This document shows positions 26,836 through 36,612 of a stretch of 64,000 nt of DNA, piece by piece. Position 1 is the first letter of the stretch. Every line of letters starts with the position of its first letter. Source of the stretch: Aeromonas bestiarum (GTDB lineage: Bacteria > Pseudomonadota > Gammaproteobacteria > Enterobacterales > Aeromonadaceae). The stretch spans positions 1-64,000 of the forward strand of contig NZ_CDDA01000028.1 of NCBI RefSeq assembly GCF_000819745.1, given 5' to 3'. A model generated the notes under the pieces. That model had not been told where the DNA came from. It did no database searches and worked only from the letters and a program-made list of their open reading frames with translations. Position numbers and translations under genes: made by a program.

Positions 26836-28239
26836 ATGAAAGGATCCATGAAAAGAACCATGAAAAACAACCTGCACAGAACCCTCGTCTGCACCGCCCT
26901 GCTCACCGCCCTCGGCGCCTTTGCCCAAGCCCAGGCCAGCGATGCCAAAAACGTCATCCTGTTTATCGGTGACGGCATGGGCCCCACTGTGCTCACCGCC
27001 ACCCGCCTGTTCAAGGTGGGTGAAGAGGGCAACCTGGAGATGATGAAGCTGCCACGCAGCGCCCGTATCAAGACCTTCTCCAATGATGCCCAGACCACGG
27101 ATTCGGCCCCTTCCATGGCGGCCTACACCACAGGCGTCAAGATGAACAACGAGGTGATCGCCATGAGCAGCGACACCAGGGCCGTCGCCCCCGGCAAGGA
27201 CGTCAACGGCAACAAGAGCATCAACAACTGCACCAGCGACAACGGCACGCCTGTGCCCAGCATACTGGAGCTGGCCAAGGCGGCGGGCAAGTCGGTCGGC
27301 GCCGTCACCACCACTGAGCTGACCCATGCCACCCCGGCCGCAACTTACGCCCACATCTGCCACCGGGATGCCGCCTACGCCATCGCCGAGCAGGCGGTAC
27401 CGGGCGGGGCCGGCTTCAACGCCGCCCTCGGGGACGGGGTGGACGTGCTGATGGGGGGCGGTGCCAATCACTGGACCCCCTACAGCGCCAGCAACAAGGG
27501 CGGCCGCGCCGATGGCCGGGATCTCACCGCCGAGCTGACCGCCCAGGGGTACAGCTATGTCACCACCCAGAGCGATCTCGCCAAGATCAGCAGTGGCAAG
27601 CTGCTCGGCCTGTTCAGTCCCAAGTCCCACCTCGACTACGAGCTGGACCGCGTCGCCAAGGGGGCGGCCAATACCCAGCCGTCCCTGTCGGAGATGACCG
27701 CCAAGGCGATCGATCTCTTGAGCCAGAACAGCCAGGGCTACTTCCTGATGGTGGAAGGGGGCCGCATCGACCACGCCCTGCACGGCACCAATGCCAAGCG
27801 GTCGCTGACCGATGCGGTGGCGCTGGATGAAGCGGTCAAGACGGCGCTCGGCAAGGTGGACTTGAAAGATACCCTGATCGTGGTCACCGCCGACCACGAC
27901 CACACCATGACCATCAACGGCTACTCCGCCAAGGGCAACAAGGTGCTGGATCTGGTCAAGAACGCCGACGGTTCGACCCAGAACGACGTAGATGGCAAGC
28001 CCTTCACGACGCTAGTGTTCGGCAACGGCCCCAACCGCCCGGCGGTGCGTCCCACCCTCACCAGCGATGAGGTAATGAGCGACGACTACCTGCAGGAGAC
28101 GGGCGTCAAGCTGGGCTCCGAAACCCACGGCGGCGGCGATGTGATGCTGTTCGCGGACGGCGCCGGCAGTAGCCGCTTCAAGGGTACGCTGGACAACACC
28201 AAGGTGTTCGGCAAACTGCGGGAGGCGCTCGGCCTGTAA
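26836..28239 (+). CDS. Alkaline phosphatase, secreted form
   Basis: This 467-aa paralogue of the preceding gene has a cleavable signal peptide (VCTALLTALGAFAQAQA) instead of a lipobox, so it should be periplasmic or secreted. Catalytic motifs are FIGDGMG (D46), TDSAPSMAAY (Ser90), MVEGGRIDHALH, TADHDHT and ETHGG. It carries a short insert around residues 105-125 (VAPGKDVNGNKS). AAGGAG lies 7 nt before the ATG at 26836; in-frame ATGs at 26848 and 26860 are less well placed. Confidence 0.93.
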   Translation: MKGSMKRTMKNNLHRTLVCTALLTALGAFAQAQASDAKNVILFIGDGMGPTVLTATRLFKVGEEGNLEMMKLPRSARIKTFSNDAQTTDSAPSMAAYTTGVKMNNEVIAMSSDTRAVAPGKDVNGNKSINNCTSDNGTPVPSILELAKAAGKSVGAVTTTELTHATPAATYAHICHRDAAYAIAEQAVPGGAGFNAALGDGVDVLMGGGANHWTPYSASNKGGRADGRDLTAELTAQGYSYVTTQSDLAKISSGKLLGLFSPKSHLDYELDRVAKGAANTQPSLSEMTAKAIDLLSQNSQGYFLMVEGGRIDHALHGTNAKRSLTDAVALDEAVKTALGKVDLKDTLIVVTADHDHTMTINGYSAKGNKVLDLVKNADGSTQNDVDGKPFTTLVFGNGPNRPAVRPTLTSDEVMSDDYLQETGVKLGSETHGGGDVMLFADGAGSSRFKGTLDNTKVFGKLREALGL

Positions 28240-28242
28240 GCG

Positions 28243-28277
28243 GCAGGGCCCGGGTTCCTGAACCCGGGCCCTGCTCT
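28243..28277 (+). terminator. Terminator after the phosphatase operon
   Basis: GCAGGGCCCGGGTT and AACCCGGGCCCTGC form a perfect 14-bp stem followed by TCTTT on the plus strand, directly after the second phosphatase stop. Confidence 0.92.
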
Positions 28278-28292
28278 TTCGAGCGATCAAGC

Positions 28293-28976
28293 ATGATGCG
28301 ACTGTTACTTCCGTTATGGCTGCTTGGCAGCGCCCTCTCCTTTCAGGCTCATGCCGAGGAGACCCCCGATCTGGCCGCCCGGATCAGCTATCACGATAGG
28401 GTCACCAGCAGCGATGGCATCGCCAAGGAAAACAGCTGGCAGGAGAAGTGGATGCGGGTCGGCAACCAGGTGTGGAGCCAGCGGCTGATCCCGCTGCCGC
28501 TGGCTCGCGCCTATCACGCCACCCACGATGCCAACCCGGGCCACAAGCACTTCACCCATCAGATGGCGGCGCGCTGGGTAACCCGCGACACTCGCGGTGA
28601 GCTGCAACTGCGCTACGCCGACAGCTGGCACAACCAGCTGGTGGAGGTGCCGGAAGAAGAGTATGGCCAGGTGGCTTTCAAACCGGATTGGGAGCGGATC
28701 CGCTACCTCATCAACCCGGCCCTGCTGCAAGGGATGACGCCCCTCGATGAGGCCGCCCCCGAGCAGGCGCGCTGGTATGAAGGGCGCGAGGGCAAGCAGC
28801 GTACCCACATTCTCTGGTCGAGCCGTTGGCAGTTGCCGCTGGTGGTGGAGTCGGCAAGCCTCGATGGCTATCGCAGCTACCGGATGGAGGTGACCCTCAA
28901 GCCCTTGCCAAAGCAGCTGCCTTGGCTGCAGCTGGAGGGCTACCAGACCCTGGATCTGAGGGATTTCTTCGACTGA
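28293..28976 (+). CDS. Unrecognised exported protein
   Basis: This 227-aa protein has a signal peptide (LLLPLWLLGSALSFQAHA, cut expected before EETPDL). The mature part is rich in Trp, Tyr and Arg, with no family I can name (ISYHDRVTSSDGIAKENSWQ, THQMAARWVTRDTRGELQLR, LQLEGYQTLDLRDFFD). It follows the phosphatase terminator on the same strand and may be expressed independently. Periplasmic location is the only inference I can support. Confidence 0.7.
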   Translation: MMRLLLPLWLLGSALSFQAHAEETPDLAARISYHDRVTSSDGIAKENSWQEKWMRVGNQVWSQRLIPLPLARAYHATHDANPGHKHFTHQMAARWVTRDTRGELQLRYADSWHNQLVEVPEEEYGQVAFKPDWERIRYLINPALLQGMTPLDEAAPEQARWYEGREGKQRTHILWSSRWQLPLVVESASLDGYRSYRMEVTLKPLPKQLPWLQLEGYQTLDLRDFFD

Positions 28977-29056
28977 CGCGCCACCCTGAATGGGGTGGGC
29001 TGACTTGCGGTAACGGGATGTTACACTCTGTGTACTCATCCCTGATCCGGTCTCCT

Positions 29057-29791
29057 ATGCGCATTCCCGTTCTCATGCTGCTGTGCTGCAGCCTGCTCTT
29101 TCCGGCCATTCAGGCCCATGCCGTTGTGGTCATCGCGGCCGAGATCCCCCCTTATGTCATCCGCTCCTATCAGGGCGCCCCGAGCGGCATGGCAATAGAG
29201 GTGCTGGAGGAAGCCGCCCGCCGCCTCAAGGAGCCGCTGACCATAGAGCTGATGCCGCTGGCCCGCGCCCTCAGCCAGACCCGCCATCGCCAGAACGTAT
29301 TGCTGGTACCACCGGTCAAAAGCCCCCAGCGCGAACCCCTGTTTCTCTGGATCGCCCCCCTGCTGGACGAAGCCTTCGTGCTGGTCAGCCATCGCCAGCA
29401 CCACCCCGAGCCACTCTCGGTCAAGGCGCTGCCCGGCCTGACCATAGGGGTGATGCGCGGATCCTATGGCCAGAGCCTGATCCAGCCGCTTGGCCAGGTG
29501 AAACAGGACGTGGTGGCCGAGGAGGTCAGCAATGCCAGCAAGCTGGCGCTGGATCGCATTCAGGGCTGGGCCGTGGCCTGGAACAGCGCCCGCTACAATC
29601 AGCAGCAGGCCGGCTTGCCGCTGGCGGATCTGGTGCGCGGCGACACCCTGCAGCAGACGGCGCTCTACCTTGCCGCCAGCCCCCGCTTTCCCCCTGCCGA
29701 GGCGCTGCGCTGGCGCAAGACCATTCTGGCCATGCGCGACGATGGCAGCCTGGCGCGCATCATCAAGCAGTACGATTATCAGGCCCCCTGA
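29057..29791 (+). CDS. Periplasmic solute-binding protein, family 3-like
   Basis: This 244-aa exported protein has a signal peptide (VLMLLCCSLLFPAIQAHA) followed by a small family 3 solute-binding fold: VIAAEIPPYVIRSYQGAPSGMAIEVLEEAARRL, PGLTIGVMRGSYGQSLIQPL and the C-terminal LARIIKQYDYQAP. Stand-alone proteins of this type are common in Aeromonas and Vibrio-like bacteria, and no ABC permease is adjacent. The ligand is unknown. The start at 29057 gives the signal peptide. Confidence 0.75.
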   Translation: MRIPVLMLLCCSLLFPAIQAHAVVVIAAEIPPYVIRSYQGAPSGMAIEVLEEAARRLKEPLTIELMPLARALSQTRHRQNVLLVPPVKSPQREPLFLWIAPLLDEAFVLVSHRQHHPEPLSVKALPGLTIGVMRGSYGQSLIQPLGQVKQDVVAEEVSNASKLALDRIQGWAVAWNSARYNQQQAGLPLADLVRGDTLQQTALYLAASPRFPPAEALRWRKTILAMRDDGSLARIIKQYDYQAP

Positions 29792-30021
29792 CAAGCCTAT
29801 CAGGATAATTGCCAAAGCAGTCCAGAATGGTTATGGTATCCCCATGAAAGCGTTCATGATTTTTCCAAGCCAGCTCACACCCCGTTGAGCCCCCGCCCTC
29901 GCCCCTGACAGCGAGTCGTTCGGGGGCATGCGTTCCCGATCTGTTTTTTCGTATCGACCCCCCTTTTTCGACCAGCTTGCCCGCCATCCTGGTCATATGA
30001 CCCATCGATAAGGAATATCCT

Positions 30022-30417
30022 ATGCAAAGACCTCATCTCGTGATTTCCAGCCTGGATCTCGATCGCATCGAGCAACTGCTCGGCAACCACCCGCAGCACC
30101 AGGCATTGCAGGAGGAGCTGGACCGCGCCGAGATGCGCGAGCCGGCCGACATGCCACCGGACGTGGTGACCATGAACAGCACTGTGCGCTTCAAGATGCA
30201 GAGCAGCGGCAACGACTTCTGCCTGACCCTGGTCTATCCGAAGGATGTGCAGGGGGATGAGTCCAAGATCTCAGTGCTGGCCCCGGTCGGCAGCGCCCTG
30301 CTGGGGCTGAAGGTGGGCGACAGCATCGCCTGGCCGGGCCCCGCCGGTCGCACCATCCAGGTCGAGATCCTGGAAGTGGTCTATCAGCCGGAACGGGCTG
30401 GCGAGCTGCACCGCTAG
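30022..30417 (+). CDS. rnk: Regulator of nucleoside diphosphate kinase
   Basis: This 131-aa cytosolic protein of the Rnk family is related to GreA/GreB factors by its C-terminal FKBP-like domain. It binds RNA polymerase and was named for its effect on nucleoside diphosphate kinase levels. Motifs: HLVISSLDLDRIEQLLG, ELDRAEM, DVVTMNSTVRF, VLAPVGSALLGLKVGDSIAW. AAGGA precedes the ATG at 30022. It is monocistronic. Confidence 0.93.
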   Translation: MQRPHLVISSLDLDRIEQLLGNHPQHQALQEELDRAEMREPADMPPDVVTMNSTVRFKMQSSGNDFCLTLVYPKDVQGDESKISVLAPVGSALLGLKVGDSIAWPGPAGRTIQVEILEVVYQPERAGELHR

Positions 30418-30637
30418 CCGCCACGGGCACGCGCCGACCCGAGCACCACGGGGACGGCGCGTGTTCTCCCCGGCCCAGGCCGGATGCAAAGCCACTCCCT
30501 CCTGATCCCGATCAAGCTTTGGGGCGGAAGCGCCCACCATACTGACCACAATGCGCCCTTCCTCTTGAGCCCGAGCGAGGCGGCAGGTATCTTGTTGGCC
30601 GCGCCAGCACCCTGGCCGCAGATTTCAGGCTGACATC

Positions 30638-31228
30638 ATGATAAAGATTGCCCTCATCGACGATCACCAGATCGTCCGCTCCGGTTTTGCCCAGTTGCTC
30701 AATCTCGAGCCCGATCTCAAGGTCGTGGCCGAATTCGGCTCGGCCGCCGACGCCCTCGCCGGGTTGCCGGGCAGCGGCGTGCAGCTGTGCGTGTGCGACA
30801 TCTCAATGCCGGATCAATCCGGACTGGACCTGCTCAAGCGCCTCCCCTCCGGCCTCGCCGTGGTGATGCTGTCGGTGCACGACAGTCCGGCATTGATCGA
30901 GCAGGCGCTGCAGGCCGGTGCCAAGGGCTTTCTCTCCAAGCGCTGCAGCCCGGACGAGCTGATCGCCGCAGTGCGCACCGCCGCCCACGGTGGCTGCTAC
31001 CTGACCCCGGACATAGCCCACAAGCTGGCCTGCAACAGTCAGGATCCCCTCACCAACCGGGAGCGGGAAGTGGCGCAGCTACTGGCGCGGGGGCTGGAGG
31101 TCAAAGCCATCGCCGAACAGCTCGGCCTCTCCCCAAAGACGGTGCACGTGCACCGCGCCAACCTGATGGACAAACTCAAGGTCAGCAACAACGTGGAACT
31201 GGCCCACCGCATGCTGGACAGCTGGTGA
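30638..31228 (+). CDS. uhpA: Hexose-phosphate response regulator UhpA
   Basis: UhpA is the DNA-binding regulator that activates sugar-phosphate uptake when external glucose-6-phosphate is sensed. The 196-aa product follows E. coli UhpA closely: [15 protein letters not shown], phospho-acceptor D54 in [42 protein letters not shown], and a LuxR-type helix-turn-helix ([16 protein letters not shown]). Its stop overlaps the uhpB GTG start (GTGA), so the two are translationally coupled. Confidence 0.96.
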   Translation: MIKIALIDDHQIVRSGFAQLLNLEPDLKVVAEFGSAADALAGLPGSGVQLCVCDISMPDQSGLDLLKRLPSGLAVVMLSVHDSPALIEQALQAGAKGFLSKRCSPDELIAAVRTAAHGGCYLTPDIAHKLACNSQDPLTNREREVAQLLARGLEVKAIAEQLGLSPKTVHVHRANLMDKLKVSNNVELAHRMLDSW

Positions 31229-32745
31229 TCCCCCGTCTTGCCAGCTATGTCGCCATCTCGCTGGCGGCCAGCTTCATCTTTGCCGCCGGCTGGTTTTGCC
31301 TGTGGAGCATCAGCCTGCATCTGGCGGGATCCCCCATACTGGCGGTGCTGCTGTTCCCGTTCGGCCTGCGCCTCGGCCTCTTGCTGCAAAGCCCGATCGC
31401 CTACTGGCCGCCGCTGCTGCTGTGTGAATCCCTGCTGCTCTACTGGCTCAATCAGGAGGTAGGGCTGCCACTGTGGCCGCTGATCCAGGCGGGCAGCCTG
31501 CTCACCCTGCTGCCGCTGCTCATCGCCCGCCGCCAGCAGGTGCGCAACGACTGGCAACAGCTGCTGGTGCTGCTCGCCACCGTCACTGTGGCGGCGCTGC
31601 TGCAATCCCTGCTCTGGCATCTGGCCGGGGAAGATGGCCTCACCGCCCTGCTGCTCACCCTGACCGGCGGCCTGACCCTCACCTCCACCTGCATGCTGAT
31701 TTGGCACTACCTCACCCGCGCCACCTGGGTGCCGCTCGGGCCGGCGCTGGTGGATCAACCGGTGGACTGGCGCTTTCGTCATCTGGTCTGGTATCTGCTG
31801 CTGTTCGTGCTGAGCCTCTGGCTGCAGCTCGGCCTGCCGGACTCGCTGGTGCGCTTCACCCCGTTTTGCCTCGCCATTCCCATCATGGCCATGGCCTGGC
31901 GCTACGGCTGGCAGGGGGCTCTGCTCGCCACCCTGATGAACACGGTCGCCCTGATGGCGGGCCAGGCCTGGCACGAACACCCGCTGGATCTGCTGCTCTC
32001 CCTGCTGGCCCAGAGCCTGACCGGCCTGCTACTGGGGGCCGGCATCCAGCGCCAGCGCGAGCTCAATCAGGCGCTGACCCGCCAGCTCGCCCACAACCGC
32101 CAGCTCACAGAGCGGCTGCTGGAGACAGAAGAGAGCATTCGCAAGGAGGTGGCTCGCGAGCTGCACGACGACATTGGCCAGACCATCACCGCCATCCGCA
32201 CCCAGGCCGGCATAGTACGGCGTCTCGCGCCGGACAACGCCAGCGTCGGCCAGAGCAGCGCCCTCATCGAAACCCTGTCGCTCGGTATCTACGATGCGGT
32301 GCGCGGTCTGCTCGGTCGCCTGCGCCCGCGCCAGCTCGACGACATGAGTCTGGAGCAGGCGGTACGCGGCCTGCTGCGGGAGCTGGAGCTGGAGCGCCGC
32401 GGTATCGTCACCCGGCTCGAGTGGCAGCTGGCAGACGAGGGGCTCTCCGACGCCCAGCGGGTCACCCTGTTTCGGGTCTGTCAGGAGGGGCTCAACAACG
32501 TGGTCAAACACGCCAACGCCAGCTCGGTCACCATTCGCGCCCATCGCCAGGCCGAGCGCCTGCTGCTGTTGCTGGAGGATGACGGCTGCGGCCTGCCGGA
32601 GCACCGCACGCCCCAGGGGTATGGCCTGCTCGGTATTCGCGAGCGGGTGCAGGCCCTCGGCGGCAGCCTGCAACTCTCCTGCATCCACGGCACCCAGCTG
32701 ACCGTGGCCCTGCCCAATCGCAAACGCGAGGAGCCTCATGGCTGA
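31225..32745 (+). CDS. uhpB: Sensor histidine kinase UhpB
   Basis: UhpB is an inner-membrane kinase that signals with UhpC and phosphorylates UhpA. The 506-aa product has an N-terminal MASE1-type array of about eight hydrophobic segments ([32 protein letters not shown]). Next come the HisKA_3 site [18 protein letters not shown] (phospho-His 314) and an ATPase domain ([32 protein letters not shown]). The start is GTG at 31225, chosen because it begins at the same residue region as E. coli UhpB. Confidence 0.95.
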   Translation: MIPRLASYVAISLAASFIFAAGWFCLWSISLHLAGSPILAVLLFPFGLRLGLLLQSPIAYWPPLLLCESLLLYWLNQEVGLPLWPLIQAGSLLTLLPLLIARRQQVRNDWQQLLVLLATVTVAALLQSLLWHLAGEDGLTALLLTLTGGLTLTSTCMLIWHYLTRATWVPLGPALVDQPVDWRFRHLVWYLLLFVLSLWLQLGLPDSLVRFTPFCLAIPIMAMAWRYGWQGALLATLMNTVALMAGQAWHEHPLDLLLSLLAQSLTGLLLGAGIQRQRELNQALTRQLAHNRQLTERLLETEESIRKEVARELHDDIGQTITAIRTQAGIVRRLAPDNASVGQSSALIETLSLGIYDAVRGLLGRLRPRQLDDMSLEQAVRGLLRELELERRGIVTRLEWQLADEGLSDAQRVTLFRVCQEGLNNVVKHANASSVTIRAHRQAERLLLLLEDDGCGLPEHRTPQGYGLLGIRERVQALGGSLQLSCIHGTQLTVALPNRKREEPHG

Positions 32746-32769
32746 CCCCCTTATCCAGCGAGGCTCTGC

Positions 32770-34113
32770 ATGCTGAGCTTTATGAGAAGCGCGCCGCCCC
32801 AGCCGCTCATCCACGATCAGGCCGAGATCGATGCCAGCTACCGCCACTGGCGCCTCCACATTCTGCTGACCATGTACCTGGGCTATGCGGTCTTCTACTT
32901 CACCCGCAAGAGCTTCAACTTCGCCATGCCGGACATGCTGGCGGACGGCATGCTGGACAAGTCCGACATCGGCATGCTGTGGACCCTGTTCTACATCACC
33001 TACGGCTGCTCCAAGTTCTTCTCCGGCATCATCAGCGACCGCGCCAACCCCCGCTACTTCATGGGGCTGGGGCTGATGGCCACCGGGGTCATCAACATCT
33101 TGTTCGGCCTCTCCTCGTCGCTGTGGCTGTTTGCGGCACTCTGGGTCGCCAACGCCTTCTTCCAGGGCTGGGGCTGGCCCCCCTGCTCCAAGCTGCTCAC
33201 CAGCTGGTATTCGCGCACCGAGCGCGGCTTCTGGTGGTCGGCCTGGAACACGGCCCACAACGTGGGCGGGGCCCTGATCCCGCTCATCGTCAGCACCATT
33301 GCCCTGCAACACGGCTGGCGCTACGGCATGATAGTGCCCGGCATCATCGCCATTCTGACCGGCTTGTTCCTCTGCTGGCGGCTGCGGGACACCCCGAGTG
33401 CCATGGGGCTGCCCACGGTCGGCGAATGGCGCCAGGATGCGCTGGAGATCGCCCAGCAGACCCAGGATGCGGGCCTATCTCCTCGCCAGATCCTGCGCAA
33501 ATACGTGCTCGGCAACCCCTATATCTGGCTGCTGGCCTGCTGCTACGTGCTGGTCTACGTGGTGCGCACCGCCATCAACGACTGGGGCAATCTCTACATG
33601 ACGGAGCAGCGCGGCTTCAACCTGATGAGCGCCAACTCGGCCATTTCGATGTTCGAGGTGGGGGGCTTTATCGGCGCCCTGGTGGCGGGCTGGGGATCGG
33701 ACAAGCTGTTCAACGGCAACCGGGGGCCCATGAACCTCATCTTCGCGGTGGGGATACTGCTGGCGGTGGGGTCGCTGTGGCTGATGCCCTTCTTCAGCTA
33801 TGTGATGCAGGCAGCCTGCTTCTTCACCATCGGCTTCTTCGTGTTCGGCCCCCAGATGCTGATCGGCATGGCGGCAGCCGAGTGCTCCCATAAAAACTCG
33901 GCGGGGGCCGCCACCGGCTTCGTCGGCCTGTTCGCCTACATGGGGGCGGCGCTGTCGGGTTATCCGCTGGCCAAGGTGATGGAGATCTGGCACTGGAACG
34001 GCTTCTTCGTGGTGATCTCGGTGGCGGCCGGGGTCTCGGCCCTGTTGCTGCTCCCCTTCCTCAAGGCCCAGGCGCCGCGCACCCAGGCCCCAGAAGCTGA
34101 GTTGGCGCCTTGA
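32770..34113 (+). CDS. uhpC: Sugar-phosphate sensor UhpC
   Basis: UhpC is a transporter-like MFS protein that senses external glucose-6-phosphate and stimulates UhpB. The 447-aa product has about 12 membrane segments and the organophosphate:phosphate antiporter signatures (YLGYAVFYFTRKSFNFAMPD, FFQGWGWPPCSKLLTSWYS, FVFGPQMLIGMAAAECSH). It matches UhpC rather than GlpT in order and length, but I cannot exclude that it acts as a transporter. The expected next gene, uhpT, is absent; a diguanylate cyclase gene faces it instead. Confidence 0.88.
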   Translation: MLSFMRSAPPQPLIHDQAEIDASYRHWRLHILLTMYLGYAVFYFTRKSFNFAMPDMLADGMLDKSDIGMLWTLFYITYGCSKFFSGIISDRANPRYFMGLGLMATGVINILFGLSSSLWLFAALWVANAFFQGWGWPPCSKLLTSWYSRTERGFWWSAWNTAHNVGGALIPLIVSTIALQHGWRYGMIVPGIIAILTGLFLCWRLRDTPSAMGLPTVGEWRQDALEIAQQTQDAGLSPRQILRKYVLGNPYIWLLACCYVLVYVVRTAINDWGNLYMTEQRGFNLMSANSAISMFEVGGFIGALVAGWGSDKLFNGNRGPMNLIFAVGILLAVGSLWLMPFFSYVMQAACFFTIGFFVFGPQMLIGMAAAECSHKNSAGAATGFVGLFAYMGAALSGYPLAKVMEIWHWNGFFVVISVAAGVSALLLLPFLKAQAPRTQAPEAELAP

Positions 34114-34117
34114 GGCG

Positions 34118-35251
34118 TCAGGCCAGGCGGCAGATCCGGTTCTTGCCCTCCCGCTTGGCCTGATAGAGGGCGCCGTCGGCCTGGCTGAACAGGGTGTCGA
34201 AATGCCAGCCGTGCTGGCAGCGCGCCAGCCCCATGCTGACCGTGATGCCGATGCCGTCCAGCTCCAGCGCCGCCAGATCCTGCAATATCTGCTCGCAGCG
34301 CGCCTGCTGGGCTTGCTCATCCTCCTGCGGCAGCAGCACGACAAACTCCTCGCCACCAAAACGGCTGGCCACCAGCTCGGGCCGCCCACCCAGGTAGGCG
34401 CCAACGGCCGCCAGCACCCTGTCCCCCGCCTCGTGGCCGTGGCGATCGTTGATCTGCTTGAAGTCATCCAGATCCAGCACCGCCAGGGCGCCAAACTCGC
34501 TCACCCGCCGCGCCGCCATCCGCTCCATGAAACCGCGCCGGTTCAGCAGACCTGTCAGGGAGTCGTGACTGGCCTGCTGACGCAGCGCCAGCGCCCGGTA
34601 CTGGGTACAGAGCAGCAGCACCCCGAAGGTGGAGAGGTAACTGCCCATCAGCATAGAGAGAAAGGGCAGCACATTGACGCCGCTCTGATCCATCAGCACC
34701 CGGGCATCCCCCTGCAACAGAAACCCCATCCGCATCAGGTTGAAGCCGTATAGCAGGATGTTGACCACGGTGAACACCAGCACGGCGGGCAAGTAGGCAG
34801 GATAGCCGTGCCGCCAGATGAGCAGCACTATCAGGGCCCCCAGCACCATGTAGCTCAGGCAGGCCAGCAATACCCGGGGCGCCATCTGTTCGTTGAACAA
34901 GATGCTCCAGCTCAGGATCAGCACATAGATCAGCATGAACAGGGCGGTGGCACGCCAGCTGAGGGGCTTGCCGAAGAAGCGCTGCAGCGCCAGCGGCATC
35001 AGGGCGAGGCAGACGGTGATCAGCAGGTTGGCCAGCCAGATCCCCGCCAGATTGGGCATGAAGGCCTGCAGGGTGAACAGACTCTGGGCCGCCAGGGCGC
35101 ACAGGCTCGACCACCACCAGAGTCCGAGTCCGGGGATCTCCCTGTGGGTCGACCATATGATGGAGAGGGTGATAAAACCGAGGCTGTAGCCACCCAGGGC
35201 CATGATCATCAGGGTGAATACATCCAGCTTGAGCAGTATTGAGGCGTCCAT
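34118..35251 (-). CDS. Membrane diguanylate cyclase
   Basis: This 377-aa protein makes cyclic di-GMP. The N-terminal ~215 residues contain about six or seven hydrophobic segments, a sensor region I cannot assign. The C-terminal GGDEF domain is complete (HDSLTGLLNRRGF, LDLDDFKQINDRHGHEAGD, active-site loop RFGGEEF, YQAKREGKN). No RxxD inhibitory site is obvious before the GGEEF motif. The start is ATG at 35251 (MDASILLKLD); a TTG 45 nt upstream is less likely. It converges on uhpC with a 4-bp gap. Confidence 0.9.
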   Translation of the reverse strand: MDASILLKLDVFTLMIMALGGYSLGFITLSIIWSTHREIPGLGLWWWSSLCALAAQSLFTLQAFMPNLAGIWLANLLITVCLALMPLALQRFFGKPLSWRATALFMLIYVLILSWSILFNEQMAPRVLLACLSYMVLGALIVLLIWRHGYPAYLPAVLVFTVVNILLYGFNLMRMGFLLQGDARVLMDQSGVNVLPFLSMLMGSYLSTFGVLLLCTQYRALALRQQASHDSLTGLLNRRGFMERMAARRVSEFGALAVLDLDDFKQINDRHGHEAGDRVLAAVGAYLGGRPELVASRFGGEEFVVLLPQEDEQAQQARCEQILQDLAALELDGIGITVSMGLARCQHGWHFDTLFSQADGALYQAKREGKNRICRLA

Positions 35252-35750
35252 ACCCGTGCCACTAAACGAAGGTAACTGAGTATATTTGAAGCGCAAAACA
35301 AGACCCAGTGGCGTCTGAGTAAATCCTCAATAAAAGTTCACCTGTTGCATAAAATTCCGCTAAAAATGCCCCATAAGAATCCCTCTCCTGCTACCCACCG
35401 GAAAGTGAGTAACGTTTGACACTGCTGATGAGAGGGCTCGGTGTAACAAAGTGTCCCGCGGACATTTTGGACTTGAACCCGCTCCATTAGATAGATATGT
35501 TGTTTTCGTGTGATTTTATGAGTGCAGTCACGGGGAAAAAGCGCCACTAACCTATTGAGTCATCTGGCACAATCGGAATTTGGTACATTTTTCACTCAGC
35601 ACACAGGAAATGGAATCTCATATGGGGCTTTTGCCTCAACCAAGACAATAATCCTGTCTTGCCTGTTGCCGGATGCAGCAGTCTCTTGTGCCACGGAGTC
35701 GCACGGGAGCAGGTTCAAGGCTGAACACAACATCGACAGAGACGTCACTT
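35252..35750. promoter_or_regulatory. Divergent control region, 499 bp
   Basis: No gene is visible between the diguanylate cyclase and the amino-acid binding protein. A perfect TTGACA at 35416-35421 on the plus strand lacks a good -10 at 16-18 bp. The region is more A+T-rich than its flanks and must hold the promoters of both divergent genes. I see no repeat or riboswitch. Confidence 0.35.
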
Positions 35751-36539
35751 ATGATCAAAAAACTCATTCTATCTACCTTGCTGTTTTGCGGGCTGGCCAG
35801 TGCCGCCCCTAGTTCCACTCTGGACGCCGTGCTGGAGCGCGGTGTGCTGCGGGTCGGCTTTGACGCCGGCTATCAACCCTTCGAAATGACCAACAAGCAG
35901 GGCCAGTACATAGGTTTCGATGTGGATCTCGCCAAGATGGTCGCCAAGGAGATGGGCGTGAAGGTCGAGTTCGTCAACACCGCCTGGGATGGCATCATTC
36001 CGGCGCTGCTGACCGACAAGTTCGACGTCATCATGGGCGGCATGACAGTCACTCCCCAGCGCAACCTGCGCGTCAACTTCGCCGATCCCTACATAGTCGT
36101 GGGCCAGACCATAGTGCTGCGCAAGGAGAAGGTTGGCGAGATCAAGTCCTTCAGCGATCTCAACGACCCCAAGTACAAGATCGCGGTCAAGCTCGGCACC
36201 ACGGGCGAGCAGGCAGTCAAGCGTCTGATCCCCAAAGCCACCCTGCTGCAGTTTGAAACCCAGGATGACGCCAAGCTGGAAGTGATCAATGGCAAGGTCG
36301 ATGCCTTCGTCTATGACCTGCCCTACAACGCCATCTTCGCCTCCCAGAACACAGGCGCCGTGGTGCATCTGGACAAGCCGTTCACCTTCGAACCTCTGGC
36401 CTGGGCCATCCGCAAGGGCGACCAGGACACCCTCAACTGGTTCAACAACTACCTGCGCCAGATCAAGGGTGATGGCAGCTACGACCGCCTCTACAAGAAG
36501 TGGTTCGAATCCAACGCCTGGCTGAATCAGCTCAAGTAA
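35751..36539 (+). CDS. Polar amino-acid ABC transporter, substrate-binding protein
   Basis: This 262-aa periplasmic family 3 binding protein probably binds glutamine, glutamate or another polar amino acid. It has a signal peptide MIKKLILSTLLFCGLASA, then VLRVGFDAGYQPFEMTNKQG, YIGFDVDLAKMVAKEM, DGIIPALLTDKFDVIMGGM and KLGTTGEQAVKRL. It is the first gene of a binding protein-permease-ATPase operon (gaps of 73 and 89 bp). No strong ribosome binding site lies before the ATG at 35751. Confidence 0.9.
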   Translation: MIKKLILSTLLFCGLASAAPSSTLDAVLERGVLRVGFDAGYQPFEMTNKQGQYIGFDVDLAKMVAKEMGVKVEFVNTAWDGIIPALLTDKFDVIMGGMTVTPQRNLRVNFADPYIVVGQTIVLRKEKVGEIKSFSDLNDPKYKIAVKLGTTGEQAVKRLIPKATLLQFETQDDAKLEVINGKVDAFVYDLPYNAIFASQNTGAVVHLDKPFTFEPLAWAIRKGDQDTLNWFNNYLRQIKGDGSYDRLYKKWFESNAWLNQLK

Positions 36540-36612
36540 CCTCGCAAGGGGCGGCCTGCCGCCCCTTCACGCAGATCCCCACACAATAAATAACTACAAC
36601 GAGGTTGCGACA

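Noticed and set aside
35416..35445. A strong promoter at the perfect TTGACA ahead of the amino-acid transporter
   Set aside because: No acceptable -10 lies 16-18 bp downstream, so the match to the -35 alone is not enough.
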